This document shows, piece after piece, positions 18,171-27,953 of a stretch of DNA of 64,000 nucleotides (position 1 is its first letter; every line of letters starts with the position of its first letter). The notes beneath the pieces were generated by a model. That model searched no databases. It saw only the letters and a list, made by a program, of their open reading frames with translations, and was not told the DNA's origin. This DNA comes from Chitinophaga polysaccharea (GTDB lineage: Bacteria > Bacteroidota > Bacteroidia > Chitinophagales > Chitinophagaceae), in assembly GCF_007829335.1 (NCBI RefSeq), contig NZ_VIWO01000003.1:558001-622000 (forward strand), in the 5' to 3' direction. Position numbers and translations under genes: made by a program.

Positions 18171-19214
18171 ATGAATGCGCATCGCCTGGATGAATTGATC
18201 ACCGCTAAACTGAGCGGCACGCTGGATGAGAGCGGGCAGCAGGAGTTAGCGGCGTTATTGGAGCAACACCCTGAATGGGGAACGGAGCTTGGTTTGCTGG
18301 AACAATACTGGCAGTCGCCGCCGGCGCCGGAAGCACCCGCTGCCGGTGTTTTTGATAAAATGATGACAACAGCATTGGCGGCAGAGGAAACAGGGAACGC
18401 CCCGGTGATAAAGCGGATGCGCTGGTGGAAGTGGGCGGCTGCCGCGGCCGTAGCCGGCTTGCTGGGCGCGCTCAGTTACCAGGCCTGGTGGCATGGCGGA
18501 CAATCTGCTGCTGGCGCCGCCTTGGTGGCCACCCGCAATGGAGAACGGAGACAGCTTATCCTCAGCGATGGTAGCATCGTACACCTGAATGCTTCCAGTC
18601 GGCTTACCTGTCAATTGAATGCCCGTAGCCGGGAGATATGGCTGGAAGGAGAGGCTTACTTTGAAGTAGCGCCCGATGCGGCCCGCCCCTTTACAGTACA
18701 TGCCGATCACCTCAACATACACGCCCTGGGTACTGCCTTTAATGTAAAAGCTTATCCCGGGGACGCCCTGTTTGAAACTACCCTGTTGCAGGGAGCCGTA
18801 GAAGTATACACTGATAAGACACCCAATGATAAAATACGGTTACGCCCCTACGAAAAAATAGCGGTGGCGCGTAACCAGCTCCGGGAACTGCCGGCAGGGA
18901 AGCTGGAGATAAAACCAGTGGTATCTAAAGCGGTTACTGCCAAAGCAGGGATGCAGCCGGCGATAGACAGTACCTTACGGGAAACCGCCTGGGTGAGTAA
19001 CCGGCTGCAGTTCGATTCGGTCAACTTCCAGCAGCTGGGCATCTTGCTCGAACGCTGGTATGGGATACAGATCGTATTCCGGAACGATGCTGTAAAACAG
19101 TATGTATTCAGCGGTTCTTTTGCTTCCGAATCAGTTACACAGGCCTTACAGGCGTTACAGCTGACGGAGGATTTTCACTTTGAAAATAAAGGCACGCAGA
19201 TCATTATATATTAA
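18171..19214 (+). CDS. FecR family anti-sigma regulator
   Basis: 347 residues. A cytoplasmic N-terminal part (1-82) that would hold the sigma factor, one membrane helix at about 86-106 (WKWAAAAAVAGLLGAL), a periplasmic FecR domain at about 118-215 (LSDGSIVHLNASSRLTC, then GEAYFEVAPDAARPFTV), and a C-terminal DUF4974-type STN-interacting domain at 270-347. It relays ligand occupancy of the SusC transporter, through its STN domain, to the sigma factor. The gene order sigma-fecR-susC-susD is the standard trans-envelope signalling layout. Confidence 0.93.
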   Translation: MNAHRLDELITAKLSGTLDESGQQELAALLEQHPEWGTELGLLEQYWQSPPAPEAPAAGVFDKMMTTALAAEETGNAPVIKRMRWWKWAAAAAVAGLLGALSYQAWWHGGQSAAGAALVATRNGERRQLILSDGSIVHLNASSRLTCQLNARSREIWLEGEAYFEVAPDAARPFTVHADHLNIHALGTAFNVKAYPGDALFETTLLQGAVEVYTDKTPNDKIRLRPYEKIAVARNQLRELPAGKLEIKPVVSKAVTAKAGMQPAIDSTLRETAWVSNRLQFDSVNFQQLGILLERWYGIQIVFRNDAVKQYVFSGSFASESVTQALQALQLTEDFHFENKGTQIIIY

Positions 19215-19278
19215 ACACGTTCACTTAAAAAGCGTTTATGAAAAACTAAAAACCTGTAACACAGTCCAATGAAAAAAA

Positions 19279-19305
19279 ACAGGAAATGCGGCTAACATTT
19301 CCTGT
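19279..19305. other. hairpin in the fecR-susC gap
   Basis: ACAGGAAATG and CATTTCCTGT form a perfect 10-bp stem with a 7-nt loop. An A8 tract precedes it on the plus strand, so on the minus strand it looks like a terminator. On the plus strand it would sit in the susC leader. Role unknown. Confidence 0.4.
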
Positions 19306-19387
19306 GTAAGGCAAATCAGCAAAGCGCCGGCCCCTTTTGGAACAGACGGCAGGGCCTTGCTATTTTATCACCCGTTATCACAAATTT

Positions 19388-22300
19388 ATGGAAAAAGTCA
19401 ACCAATCGGATGCATGCCGGCGAAGCACGGCTATGCGCAAGTATTTGATCATTATGAAGCTATCATTCTTTATTGTCTTGTTTTCATGTATGCAGGTGGC
19501 TGCCACCGGGTATTCCCAGAAGCGCATCACCCTTAACCTGAAAGATACAGAGCTGAAAAAAGTGCTGGACCGCATTGCGGGACAGTCGGATGTCCGCTTT
19601 TTGTACAGCAACCGTAAGGTAGACCTGCAACAGCGTGTGAGCGTCAATACCTGGGAAGCACCCCTGCCAACGGTACTGGACAAGGTATTGGCCGGCACCG
19701 GCTTTACCTATAAAGAACTGGAAGGACAACTGGTGGTGATCATCCCAGAAAATACCCATTGGGAAAATATAAAAATAAAAGGCCGCGTTACCGGCATCGA
19801 CGACCAGGCCGCCCTGCCCGGCGTTACGATACAGGTGAAAGGTACCGCCATCGGTACGGTGACCGATGCCAACGGCAACTTCTCTCTCGACGCACCTGCC
19901 GATGGCATCCTGCTGTTTCGCTATGTAGGATATGAACCGCTGGAACTGCCCGCCAAAGCGAATATGGAAGTGCAGCTAAGAAAATCATCCAGCGCTCTCA
20001 CGGAAGTGGTGGTAATCGGTTATGGCGTTACACAGAAAAAAGACCTCACCGGGTCTATCGCCAGCGTAACACCCAAGGAGTTTAACAAAGGCATCATCAG
20101 CAACCCGGTACAGGTGTTACAGGGAAAAGTAGCCGGCCTGGTGATCAGTAAACCCGGCGGCAATCCCAACGGTAAGATCAGCATCAGCCTGAGAGGTGCT
20201 TCTTCTCTATCGGCCAGCAGTCAGCCGCTGTTCGTGGTAGACGGTATCCCGGGTATCGATATCAATGCCGTACCTCCCGATGATATCGTATCTATCGATG
20301 TATTAAAAGATGCTTCTGCAGCAGCCATCTACGGTTCCAGGGGCGCTAATGGCGTTATTATCGTTACTACCCGCCGTGGTAAAGACGGCGCCTCCCAGGT
20401 TTCGTACAGTGGCTATATCGGCATGGAAAAGCTCTCCAATACCTATGATGTCCTCGGCGCCGCTGCCTATCGCCAATACCTGAAAGATAATAGCATCGAT
20501 CCCGCAGGCTTCGACCTGGGCGCTGCTACCAACTGGCAGAAAGCTATTACCCGTACAGGTATCAGCCATAGCCACAATATTTCTATGAGCGGTGGCAAGG
20601 CCAATACCCGCTACAGCGCCTCTGTTAACTATCTCAACAATGAAGGCATTGTGCTCAACTCCGGCCTGGAACGCATGATTGGTCGCATTACGCTGGACCA
20701 GGGCGTGTTTGATAATCGCCTGCGCCTGGGATTATCCATGAATTATGTGGGAGAGAAGAATAAATACCAGGGCCTCGACCCCGACGGCAACGGAGATAAC
20801 CGCATCTGGGAACAATCTGTCGCCTATAATCCCACTGCGCCCGCTTATAACCCGGACGGTTCCTTTTTCGAAAAACTGGATATCAACGATAACTATAATC
20901 CCGTAGCGTTGGCAAACGAAATTAAACACCAGCGGGCGCTGAATCGCTTTATAGGAACAGCGAAAGCTACCTACGATATCACCCCCCACCTCAGCTACGA
21001 CCTGTTGCTGGGACTGGAGCGCGCCTCCAGCGATCGCGGGTTATATTATTCCAAATACTCTCCGGTAACAGAAGGCGCCGGCAGCAACGGTACCGCTACG
21101 CGCGCATCCAAAACCTGGGATAATAAAACCCTGGAAACTTATTTTACCTATAACCTGCCCTGGGGAAAGAATGTGCTGAAAGCCACCGCAGGATATTCTT
21201 ACCAGAACTTCTTTGCTAATAGCATGTCGGCCGGCAATACCCAGTTTGTATCTGATATTTTCGGCTACAATAACTTAGGTGCTGGCCAGGGCGATCAGCC
21301 AGCGGTATCATCCGGTGCAGAGGAAAATTCCCTGGTATCCTTCATCGGCCGCGTATTTTACAGCTATAACGATAAGTACCTGCTCACCGGTACTGTGCGC
21401 CGGGACGGATCTACCCGTTTTGGGAAAGACAAGAAATGGGGGACTTTCCCTTCCGCCTCGCTGGCATGGCGTATTACACAGGAACCGTTTTTACAGAACA
21501 GTAGCTGGTTGCAGGATCTTAAGCTACGGGTAGGTTATGGTATCACTGGTAACCAGGAAATCCAGAACTATAAATCGCCGCTCACTTATAGTCCCGGTGG
21601 TAAGGTACTGGATAATGGGCGCTGGGTGACTTCCTACCAGATCGGGCAAAATGAAAATCCCAATCTCCGCTGGGAATCGGCCGCGCAATTTAATGCAGGC
21701 ATAGACTTTACGCTGTTTAAAGGAAGACTGAGCGGAACATTGGAATATTACGACAAGCGCACCAAAGACCTGCTGTTCAATTACAATGTTCCTTCGCCGC
21801 CTTATCTTTTCCCTTCCATGCTGGCCAACGTAGGTAAGATCAGCAACAAAGGAGTGGAATTGTCGTTGAATGGCGCTATTATCGATCATAAAGATTTCAG
21901 CTGGAGTGCGTCTTTCAATATTTCCCGTAACTACAACGAGATATTGTCTATCGCCAACGACCAGTTTAAAAGCGATGCTATTTACGATGGTACTGTGGGT
22001 GCGCGTGGACTCACCGCTGTACAGATTGTGAAAGTAGTGCCCGGCTATTCTATCGGTACGTTTTACATTCCGCATTACATTGGTACCGATGCAAATGGTA
22101 ACCAGCAGTTCGAAGACCTCGACGGCAGCGGTACATTCGATTTCCGCAGCGACAGCCGCGTGGCGGGGAATGGCCTGCCCAAATACCAGGCGGGTTTGGC
22201 CAACAGCTTCCGGTATAAAAACTTCGACCTGAACTTTTTGCTGCGCAGTCTTTTTGGTTACCAGATCTTTAATGCTACCGAACTGGTGCTGAGCGATCGT

Positions 22301-22627
22301 TTCAGTCGCCTGCCCGGCCGCAATGCCATGGCTAAATATGCCAACAGCAATATTAAAGGCACCTATGTATCCGATCGCTTTATTGAAAACGGCGCCTTCC
22401 TCCGCCTGGATAATTTTTCACTGGGATACAATATCCCGGCAGTGCATAGCAAGTGGTTTGCCAATCCCCGGGTATATGTTTCAGGACAAAACCTGTTCGT
22501 GATCACGAAGTATTCTGGTCTCGACCCTGAACTGCCCATAGATGGCCTGGCGCCAGGGATCGATAACCGTAATATCTATCCGAAAACACGCTCGTTTGCA
22601 CTGGGCTTTACGGTCAACTTTAAATAA
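19388..22627 (+). CDS. SusC/RagA family TonB-linked outer-membrane transporter with STN domain
   Basis: 1079 residues from the ATG at 19388; an in-frame ATG at 19337 adds 17 residues, and one at 19433 is also possible. The signal peptide is the hydrophobic stretch before ATGYSQ. An STN signalling domain follows (KDTELKKVLDRIAGQ, about 35-85), then a carboxypeptidase-regulatory-like domain (~115-195), the SusC hallmark EVVVIGYGVTQKKDLTGS, a plug domain, and a long beta-barrel ending in the Phe-containing terminus. It imports an oligosaccharide with energy from TonB. The STN domain means it also signals to FecR. Paired with the SusD gene 11 bp downstream. Substrate not predictable. Confidence 0.93.
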   Translation: MEKVNQSDACRRSTAMRKYLIIMKLSFFIVLFSCMQVAATGYSQKRITLNLKDTELKKVLDRIAGQSDVRFLYSNRKVDLQQRVSVNTWEAPLPTVLDKVLAGTGFTYKELEGQLVVIIPENTHWENIKIKGRVTGIDDQAALPGVTIQVKGTAIGTVTDANGNFSLDAPADGILLFRYVGYEPLELPAKANMEVQLRKSSSALTEVVVIGYGVTQKKDLTGSIASVTPKEFNKGIISNPVQVLQGKVAGLVISKPGGNPNGKISISLRGASSLSASSQPLFVVDGIPGIDINAVPPDDIVSIDVLKDASAAAIYGSRGANGVIIVTTRRGKDGASQVSYSGYIGMEKLSNTYDVLGAAAYRQYLKDNSIDPAGFDLGAATNWQKAITRTGISHSHNISMSGGKANTRYSASVNYLNNEGIVLNSGLERMIGRITLDQGVFDNRLRLGLSMNYVGEKNKYQGLDPDGNGDNRIWEQSVAYNPTAPAYNPDGSFFEKLDINDNYNPVALANEIKHQRALNRFIGTAKATYDITPHLSYDLLLGLERASSDRGLYYSKYSPVTEGAGSNGTATRASKTWDNKTLETYFTYNLPWGKNVLKATAGYSYQNFFANSMSAGNTQFVSDIFGYNNLGAGQGDQPAVSSGAEENSLVSFIGRVFYSYNDKYLLTGTVRRDGSTRFGKDKKWGTFPSASLAWRITQEPFLQNSSWLQDLKLRVGYGITGNQEIQNYKSPLTYSPGGKVLDNGRWVTSYQIGQNENPNLRWESAAQFNAGIDFTLFKGRLSGTLEYYDKRTKDLLFNYNVPSPPYLFPSMLANVGKISNKGVELSLNGAIIDHKDFSWSASFNISRNYNEILSIANDQFKSDAIYDGTVGARGLTAVQIVKVVPGYSIGTFYIPHYIGTDANGNQQFEDLDGSGTFDFRSDSRVAGNGLPKYQAGLANSFRYKNFDLNFLLRSLFGYQIFNATELVLSDRFSRLPGRNAMAKYANSNIKGTYVSDRFIENGAFLRLDNFSLGYNIPAVHSKWFANPRVYVSGQNLFVITKYSGLDPELPIDGLAPGIDNRNIYPKTRSFALGFTVNFK

Positions 22628-22638
22628 AAACAATCCAC

Positions 22639-24132
22639 ATGAAAGCAACCTTCTTTACATATACTTTACTCGCAGGGATGGTATGTTCCCTGTTCAGTTG
22701 TACCAAACTGGATGAAACATTTTATGACAGGGGTACTGATGATAATTTCCTGAAGACGGAAGATGAGCTGAATGCCTTTGCCAACGGGGCTTATGCCAAG
22801 TTGCGCGGATACCGCGACAGTTACTGGAAAATGAATGAAGTCACCACCGATGAAACTACGGTGCCCTCCCGCGGAGCCGACTGGAATGAAGGTGGTTTAT
22901 GGCGGGTATTGATCAGTCATGAGTTTCCGATCACCCACCAATATATCAACGATATGTGGAACTTCATTTACCGCGATGGGGTAAACCCGGTGAATGCCAT
23001 CCTGCAGAAGCTGGAAGGTTCAACTATCGTACTGCCTACCAAAGATCAGCTGATTGCGCAGATGAAGGTATTGCGTGCCTTTCATTACTACCTGGCCATG
23101 GATGCTTTCGGGAATATTCCCGTTGTAACCTCCTTTGCACAAACGGAGCCGCCAAAGAATACGCCCCGGGCACAGGCTTTTGCCTTTATAGAAAAAGAGA
23201 TCAAAGATAACCTGGCGGCGCTGCCCACCACGCTGGATACCAAAAACTATGGCAAAGTAACCAGGGGTATGGCTTTTATGCTGCTGGCTAAATTATATGT
23301 GAATGCAGAAGTGTACACCGGTACCCAGCGCTGGGCCGACTGTATGCGTATGTGCGACTCCGTTACCAAGATGGGCTATCAGTTGGAAGCTGATTACTTT
23401 GCTAACTTCTCTACAAAAAATGAAAATTCTAAAGAGAATATTTTCGTGGTGCCCTACGATGCTATCAACGCCAAGGGCATGATGTTGCATTACCTTACGC
23501 TGCACTACAACAATCGTTATACCTACGGGCTGCCCAGCTCGCCGTGGAATGGCTGGTGTACCCTGAAAGCATTTTACGAATCCTATGATGCCGATGATAA
23601 ACGTAAAACCATGTTCCTGATCGGGCAGCAGTATGCCCAGGATGGTACGCCGTTGAAAACCGAGCAGGGAGCGCCGCTGGTCTTTACCAGTACCATAGGC
23701 GATCTGGCTAATGCTACGCAAACAGAGGGTGTGCGCATTGTGAAATATGAAATCCAGAAGAATACGCCTTATTCCGACCAGGACAACGACCTGGTAATTT
23801 TCCGTTATGCTGATGCATTAATGCTGAAAGCAGAATGCCTGTTGCGCACCGGCCAGGAAGGCGCCGCAGTAGCGTTGGTAAACCAGGTGAGAAGCCGCAA
23901 TTTTGAAAACGGTAACCCATTCACCACGCTCACGCTGGATAACCTCCTTGCTGAGCGGGGACGGGAGTTCATCTGGGAGGGTTGCCGCCGGCAGGACCTC
24001 GTGCGTTTTGGCAAGTGGAATAGCACCTGGCAGTTTCATCCTGCAGACCAGCCTTTCCGTCGGTTATTCCCCATTCCGCAGGCCCAGCTGGATGCCAATC
24101 CTAACCTGGTGCAGAATGAAGGATACAAATAA
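22639..24132 (+). CDS. SusD/RagB family nutrient-binding outer-membrane lipoprotein
   Basis: 497 residues. Lipoprotein signal with the lipobox ending at the Cys in CSLFSC (residue 21), then acidic residues. Helical TPR-like body with typical SusD segments: ALPTTLDTKNYGKVTRGMAFMLLAKLYVNA and a C-terminal block AECLLRTGQEGAAVALVNQVRSRNF, ending with LAERGREFIWEGCRRQDLVRFGKW and PIPQAQLDANPNLVQNEGY. It is the lid and surface glycan-binding partner of the SusC transporter just upstream. No glycosidase follows: a terminator comes 21 bp after the stop. Confidence 0.95.
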   Translation: MKATFFTYTLLAGMVCSLFSCTKLDETFYDRGTDDNFLKTEDELNAFANGAYAKLRGYRDSYWKMNEVTTDETTVPSRGADWNEGGLWRVLISHEFPITHQYINDMWNFIYRDGVNPVNAILQKLEGSTIVLPTKDQLIAQMKVLRAFHYYLAMDAFGNIPVVTSFAQTEPPKNTPRAQAFAFIEKEIKDNLAALPTTLDTKNYGKVTRGMAFMLLAKLYVNAEVYTGTQRWADCMRMCDSVTKMGYQLEADYFANFSTKNENSKENIFVVPYDAINAKGMMLHYLTLHYNNRYTYGLPSSPWNGWCTLKAFYESYDADDKRKTMFLIGQQYAQDGTPLKTEQGAPLVFTSTIGDLANATQTEGVRIVKYEIQKNTPYSDQDNDLVIFRYADALMLKAECLLRTGQEGAAVALVNQVRSRNFENGNPFTTLTLDNLLAERGREFIWEGCRRQDLVRFGKWNSTWQFHPADQPFRRLFPIPQAQLDANPNLVQNEGYK

Positions 24133-24152
24133 TAACCACCTTTATAAAACAA

Positions 24153-24184
24153 CAGCAGCGAATGACTTTGGTCATTCGCTGCTG
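24153..24184. terminator. terminator hairpin after the sigma-fecR-susC-susD locus
   Basis: CAGCAGCGAATGAC and GTCATTCGCTGCTG form a perfect 14-bp stem with a TTTG loop, followed by CCATTTT. It separates convergent genes. Confidence 0.8.
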
Positions 24185-24201
24185 CCATTTTAAGTGAACA
24201 G

Positions 24202-24450
24202 CTAGGGCTGTTTTATTTCTGTTCTTGGCAGGTCTCTGTCGTGGCACCAGGGGCCATTGGCATGCCGGAAAGCGAACCGCATCAACAGCATATTAGTGCC
24301 GATAAACAATACAATCACCAGTATAGCCGCCACTTTGGTGATGGTTCGGAGGGCTGGTTTTTTCGAAAAGCCGCCAAAAACATAACCGATAATAAACACC
24401 ATACAAGCGGCAAATAATATGCGCAGGATGATGATGAACACGAATCCCAT
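24202..24450 (-). CDS. small two-helix membrane protein
   Basis: 82 residues with two likely membrane helices (about 4-26 and 40-60) and a short basic and polar tail. No family recognised. It follows the helical-repeat protein gene by 19 bp on the same strand, consistent with co-transcription with the TonB-dependent receptor. The middle FGGFSKKPALRT loop would be cytoplasmic if the positive-inside rule holds. Coding status rests on the hydrophobic pattern and tight spacing. Confidence 0.6.
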   Translation of the reverse strand: MGFVFIIILRILFAACMVFIIGYVFGGFSKKPALRTITKVAAILVIVLFIGTNMLLMRFAFRHANGPWCHDRDLPRTEIKQP

Positions 24451-24469
24451 AATAACACAGATTTAAAGA

Positions 24470-25108
24470 TTACTTGAATTTGCTCAGCAGGGCCTGGTCT
24501 TCTGCCTTACCCCAGCGCGGATAGTTGCTATTGGCAGGGGTACTCAGTTTAGCCAGGCTTTCGCCGGCGAGTTTTTTTGCGAGGTCTTTGTCGCCGCCCC
24601 ACATCTTGGGGGTATAATATTTCACCCAGGCCGATACGTACAAGGCTCTTGGATTTTGTGCATCCAGGGCGGTGGCCTGCTTCAGGAACTGGTCTGATAG
24701 CATGCCGTATTTACGTCCGTATGTCATTGGGTTGATAAATACCTTGGTGCGGTAGATCATGCTCAGCACGGTGTACACTTCCGCCGCTTCCTTTTGCTGG
24801 GAGCCTGTATCCAGCAACGACAGTGCTTTCTTGGCCTGTTCTTCTCCGCGGTTGGCATAGTTTTCAATTTTGTCGCCATCATCTTGTAAGAGGAAACCGA
24901 TTTTAGCATTGCAGAAGGCAGCATAGTAGGGCGCCAGCCAGGTAGGCTGTTCGCTGATCCCGGTAAATGTTTTTTCCAGTTGCTCGTAGTCTTTTACTGT
25001 TTGTGCCTGGTCTAGCTTAGCAATAGCTGCCGACAAGCTGCCAGACTGTGCATACGTGCTGTACTGCAATAAAACCGCTGAAAATAGGGTGAAGAGTAGC
25101 TTTTTCAT
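24470..25108 (-). CDS. secreted helical-repeat (TPR-like) protein
   Basis: 212 residues from the ATG giving MKKLLFTLFSAVLLQYSTYAQ, a clear signal peptide; an in-frame start at 25138 would overlap the receptor gene and put charged residues in front of it. The mature part is all-helical with Ala/Leu-rich repeats (ANRGEEQAKKALSLLDTGSQQKEA, TALDAQNPRALYVSAWVKYY), as in TPR proteins. A segment YTPKMWGGDKDLAKKLAGESLAKL recurs in Bacteroidota proteins of unknown function. It probably works with the TonB-dependent receptor encoded 19 bp upstream, in the periplasm. Function unknown. Confidence 0.75.
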   Translation of the reverse strand: MKKLLFTLFSAVLLQYSTYAQSGSLSAAIAKLDQAQTVKDYEQLEKTFTGISEQPTWLAPYYAAFCNAKIGFLLQDDGDKIENYANRGEEQAKKALSLLDTGSQQKEAAEVYTVLSMIYRTKVFINPMTYGRKYGMLSDQFLKQATALDAQNPRALYVSAWVKYYTPKMWGGDKDLAKKLAGESLAKLSTPANSNYPRWGKAEDQALLSKFK

Positions 25109-25127
25109 TTTTCTTTTTTTGTGAGAT

Positions 25128-27152
25128 TTATAAATCATTGTTGAGAAAATCTTCTGTACGGTCTATGCCTAAGCTCATAAACACTCCTATGAATACACTA
25201 CGTGTAGCCGGCGGTGTTATAGCTTCTTTGATTTGCCCGTTATAGCTATAATTATATCCAAACACCTGCCGGGTGCCGGTAATATTGTTGATGCCTGCAG
25301 CAATACCAGAGAAGTCTTTCCAGCGGCTATGCTTAAAGAACGAGCAGAGGTAGGCCACGTGCAGGTTAAGTGTGTTATACGCATTGGTAGTGCCCTGGTC
25401 GGTGATGCCGTTGTTGGTAATATGATAGTAAGGCCGGCCGGTAGCAAAGGCCCAGGATACATTTACGCTGGTATTGATATCGGGCAGGAACTTTTTTATC
25501 GCGATGGTAGCTGTATGCGGCGCGGCAAAAGATGGATGGATGGAGTAGGGATAGTCCAGGAAATTGCGTTTGGTATCCAGATACGTATAGGTGACCCAGT
25601 AGTCGAGGTTTTTGAACGTTTTTTTATCTCTCCAGAATAATTCCACTCCCTGCGCATAACCTTTACCGTTATTGTCTGGAGCCGGCACTGTTTTAACCAG
25701 GCGTTGATACTGTTTATAATATGCTTCCACGCGGAATAGGCGGTTGCTGGCTTTCCGGGTATAGTTTAGCACATAGTGCGTAGCGCTGGAAAAATCCAGT
25801 TGACGGGATTGATAGAGAAAGTCATTCGCCGGCTCCTGGTAAAAGATGCCATAGGCCAGGTTAAATTGCCCACCGTTATGGAGGCGGTAGGCGAAGCTTA
25901 CTCTGGGCGCCAGCACCACCTTGCCCAATGCACTGGCATACTCCATCCGCAGGCCGGCTTTGGCGGCAAGATTGTTGGCCAGGTAGATATCCCCTTCGGC
26001 AAACACAGCAGTCAGGTGATCGGTGAGCCTTAGGGCGCTATCGTTGGCATTTCCCTGGTCGTGTGTATAGAATTGTTCTGCTCCTACACGCAGCGCTTGT
26101 CCCTGTGAAAAGAAATGGGTAAGCAATATCCTGGCCTGTGCAAAGTTAGTGTTGATAGTACGCTGGCCGTTTTTATAGAGAAATGGAACGGCAGGGAGGT
26201 GTACCGGATCGCCTTTGGCATCACTGAGCAGGTAGCTGTTCTGTTGCTTGTTGTAGCTGTAAGCCGCCCCCAGTTCTATCTTCCAGTTGTTGCCGAGCAG
26301 GCTGCGGAAACTGAGGTTGTTATAGCTGTTCCAGCCTTTTACCCGGAAACCGGCCCTGAGGGCGCTGCTGTCGATATCAGGGGTGTTCAGGCCTACATCG
26401 CTGTAGCCCCAGTTGCTATAGAATTTGAGCATACCGGTTTTGCCGGTACGTATCCTGAAGTTGGCATTGCCATCGAGGTAAGCGGGGCCGGCATAGAAAT
26501 CGGGCTTTTGCGGCACGATGGAGTTATACAATGCGAGGTTGCTATAAGAAATTTTGGCGCCGTAGCTGCTGCGGTTGTTTGGCGCCAGGCATTGCATACC
26601 CGCAGAAAGGTTCATTGGAAATATGCTGAAGCTGGCCGACGTTTTTTCCGGAAGGTCTACGCTTTCCAATATGAGTGCGCTGCTCATGGCCTGGCCGTAT
26701 AACGCGGAGTAGCCGCCGGAGCTGAATAAGATGCCTTTAAAGAGAAAGGGATTAATGCGGGCGTATTGTGGTACGCCGGGAACAGCTGGATAGTTAGGCG
26801 TTCTGAGCAGGGTGCCGTCTATAAATTGTTTGGTTTCATCGCTGGTACCGCCGCGCACGAAAAGTCCTTCCTGTTCGCCGATTTGCTGGGCGCCGGGCAG
26901 GGAGCGCAATGCCTGGGAAATATCGCCATTGCTGCCGGCTACGGTGACGGCATCTATTGGCGTAAGGGCAGCGCCTTTGGCTTTATCGCTGGCTTCAAAA
27001 GCGCCGGCGCTGACTACTACCTCGCGTAAGCCCCTGGTACTTTTGATGGTCGTGTCGGGCTTCACGGTACTGTCGGCTACCGGCGTTTTTTGCTGTGCAG
27101 GTGTGCCAACGGCAAACAATAACAGGAAACCTATGATGGAGCATGTTTTCAT
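25128..27152 (-). CDS. TonB-dependent outer-membrane receptor
   Basis: 674 residues. Signal peptide 1-19 (ends GTPAQ). The start of the mature protein has the ragged TonB-box-like region LREVVVSAGAFEAS, then a plug domain with SQALRSLPGAQQIGEQEGLFVRGGTSDETKQFIDG (about 80-115), then a barrel. At 674 residues it is much shorter than SusC and has no STN or carboxypeptidase-regulatory domain. It would import an iron chelate, cobalamin or a small organic nutrient; no clue to which. No SusD gene follows; instead two small genes of unknown function do. It has its own promoter-like element. Confidence 0.9.
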   Translation of the reverse strand: MKTCSIIGFLLLFAVGTPAQQKTPVADSTVKPDTTIKSTRGLREVVVSAGAFEASDKAKGAALTPIDAVTVAGSNGDISQALRSLPGAQQIGEQEGLFVRGGTSDETKQFIDGTLLRTPNYPAVPGVPQYARINPFLFKGILFSSGGYSALYGQAMSSALILESVDLPEKTSASFSIFPMNLSAGMQCLAPNNRSSYGAKISYSNLALYNSIVPQKPDFYAGPAYLDGNANFRIRTGKTGMLKFYSNWGYSDVGLNTPDIDSSALRAGFRVKGWNSYNNLSFRSLLGNNWKIELGAAYSYNKQQNSYLLSDAKGDPVHLPAVPFLYKNGQRTINTNFAQARILLTHFFSQGQALRVGAEQFYTHDQGNANDSALRLTDHLTAVFAEGDIYLANNLAAKAGLRMEYASALGKVVLAPRVSFAYRLHNGGQFNLAYGIFYQEPANDFLYQSRQLDFSSATHYVLNYTRKASNRLFRVEAYYKQYQRLVKTVPAPDNNGKGYAQGVELFWRDKKTFKNLDYWVTYTYLDTKRNFLDYPYSIHPSFAAPHTATIAIKKFLPDINTSVNVSWAFATGRPYYHITNNGITDQGTTNAYNTLNLHVAYLCSFFKHSRWKDFSGIAAGINNITGTRQVFGYNYSYNGQIKEAITPPATRSVFIGVFMSLGIDRTEDFLNNDL

Positions 27153-27174
27153 CGCTTGAAGAATGATCTGTCCA

Positions 27175-27194
27175 CAAAGCTATCGGGAATAGCT
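27175..27194 (-). promoter_or_regulatory. -7 element and overlapping inverted repeat before the receptor gene
   Basis: On the minus strand TAGCTTTG (27175-27182) matches TAnnTTTG exactly, 23 bp before the receptor start. It overlaps a perfect inverted repeat AGCTAT-CGGGA-ATAGCT (27178-27194) that could be an operator. Confidence 0.4.
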
Positions 27195-27251
27195 ACTGCG
27201 TTTTTGGTGTGTAGACAGGATGGATAAGTGTCGCGATGAAATGGGAAAAGC

Positions 27252-27953
27252 CTACTGGTTCAGCAGCTTGTTGACATTGTCTTTGTAAAATTCGCTGACA
27301 GGAATTTCTATGTCACCGATACAAACCAGGTCGCGTTTGATCGTGGTGATTTTGTCGACCGCCACCAGCCAGGATTTATGGGTACGTATGAAAGCGGGGG
27401 CAGGCAGCTTTTCCTCCATGGCTTTCAGGGTCATACGGGTGAGTATTGGTTTGGGGTGGTGGAGGAGATGTATTTTGACATAGTCTTTCAATGCCTCGAT
27501 ATAGATCACGTGGGCGGGTACAATTTTTACCTGTGTATATTCTACGTTCACAAAGAAAGCGGGTACTTCCTGGGGAGTGGCTACTGGCGGTTGTTTTAGC
27601 CGGAACAATTCGCTGGCCCTGTTGCAGGCTTTCAGGAAGCGTTCAAAGCAAAAGGGTTTCAGCAGGTAATCGACTACCTGCAGGTTGAAGCCATCCAACG
27701 CATACGATTCGTAGGCTGTTACGAGGATGACCAGTGGTGGCTGCGGTAGTGACTGTAGTAACTGTAAACCATTGATCCCAGGCATTTGTATATCGAGGAA
27801 CAATAAGTCAATTTTTTCCCGCTGCAAGACGGCGAGGGCTTCCATGGCATTTTTGCAGGTAGTGACTAATTGCAGGAAAGGTACCTGCCGGATGTTATCT
27901 TCCAGTAGTTCCCTCACCAGGGCTTCATCATCTATGGCAATGCAGCGTATCAT
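27252..27953 (-). CDS. LytTR-family response regulator
   Basis: 233 residues. Receiver domain 1-118 with the acidic pair IDDE, phospho-acceptor Asp54 in LLFLDIQMPG, and the conserved Lys in LLKPF. LytTR DNA-binding domain from about 130 (FFVNVEYTQVKIVPAHVIYIEALKDYVKIHL). It overlaps the histidine kinase gene by 4 bp (ATGA), so the two are translationally coupled. The targets may be the adjacent receptor genes or the divergent fucosidase; a candidate LytTR site lies at 29073-29101. Confidence 0.94.
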   Translation of the reverse strand: MIRCIAIDDEALVRELLEDNIRQVPFLQLVTTCKNAMEALAVLQREKIDLLFLDIQMPGINGLQLLQSLPQPPLVILVTAYESYALDGFNLQVVDYLLKPFCFERFLKACNRASELFRLKQPPVATPQEVPAFFVNVEYTQVKIVPAHVIYIEALKDYVKIHLLHHPKPILTRMTLKAMEEKLPAPAFIRTHKSWLVAVDKITTIKRDLVCIGDIEIPVSEFYKDNVNKLLNQ

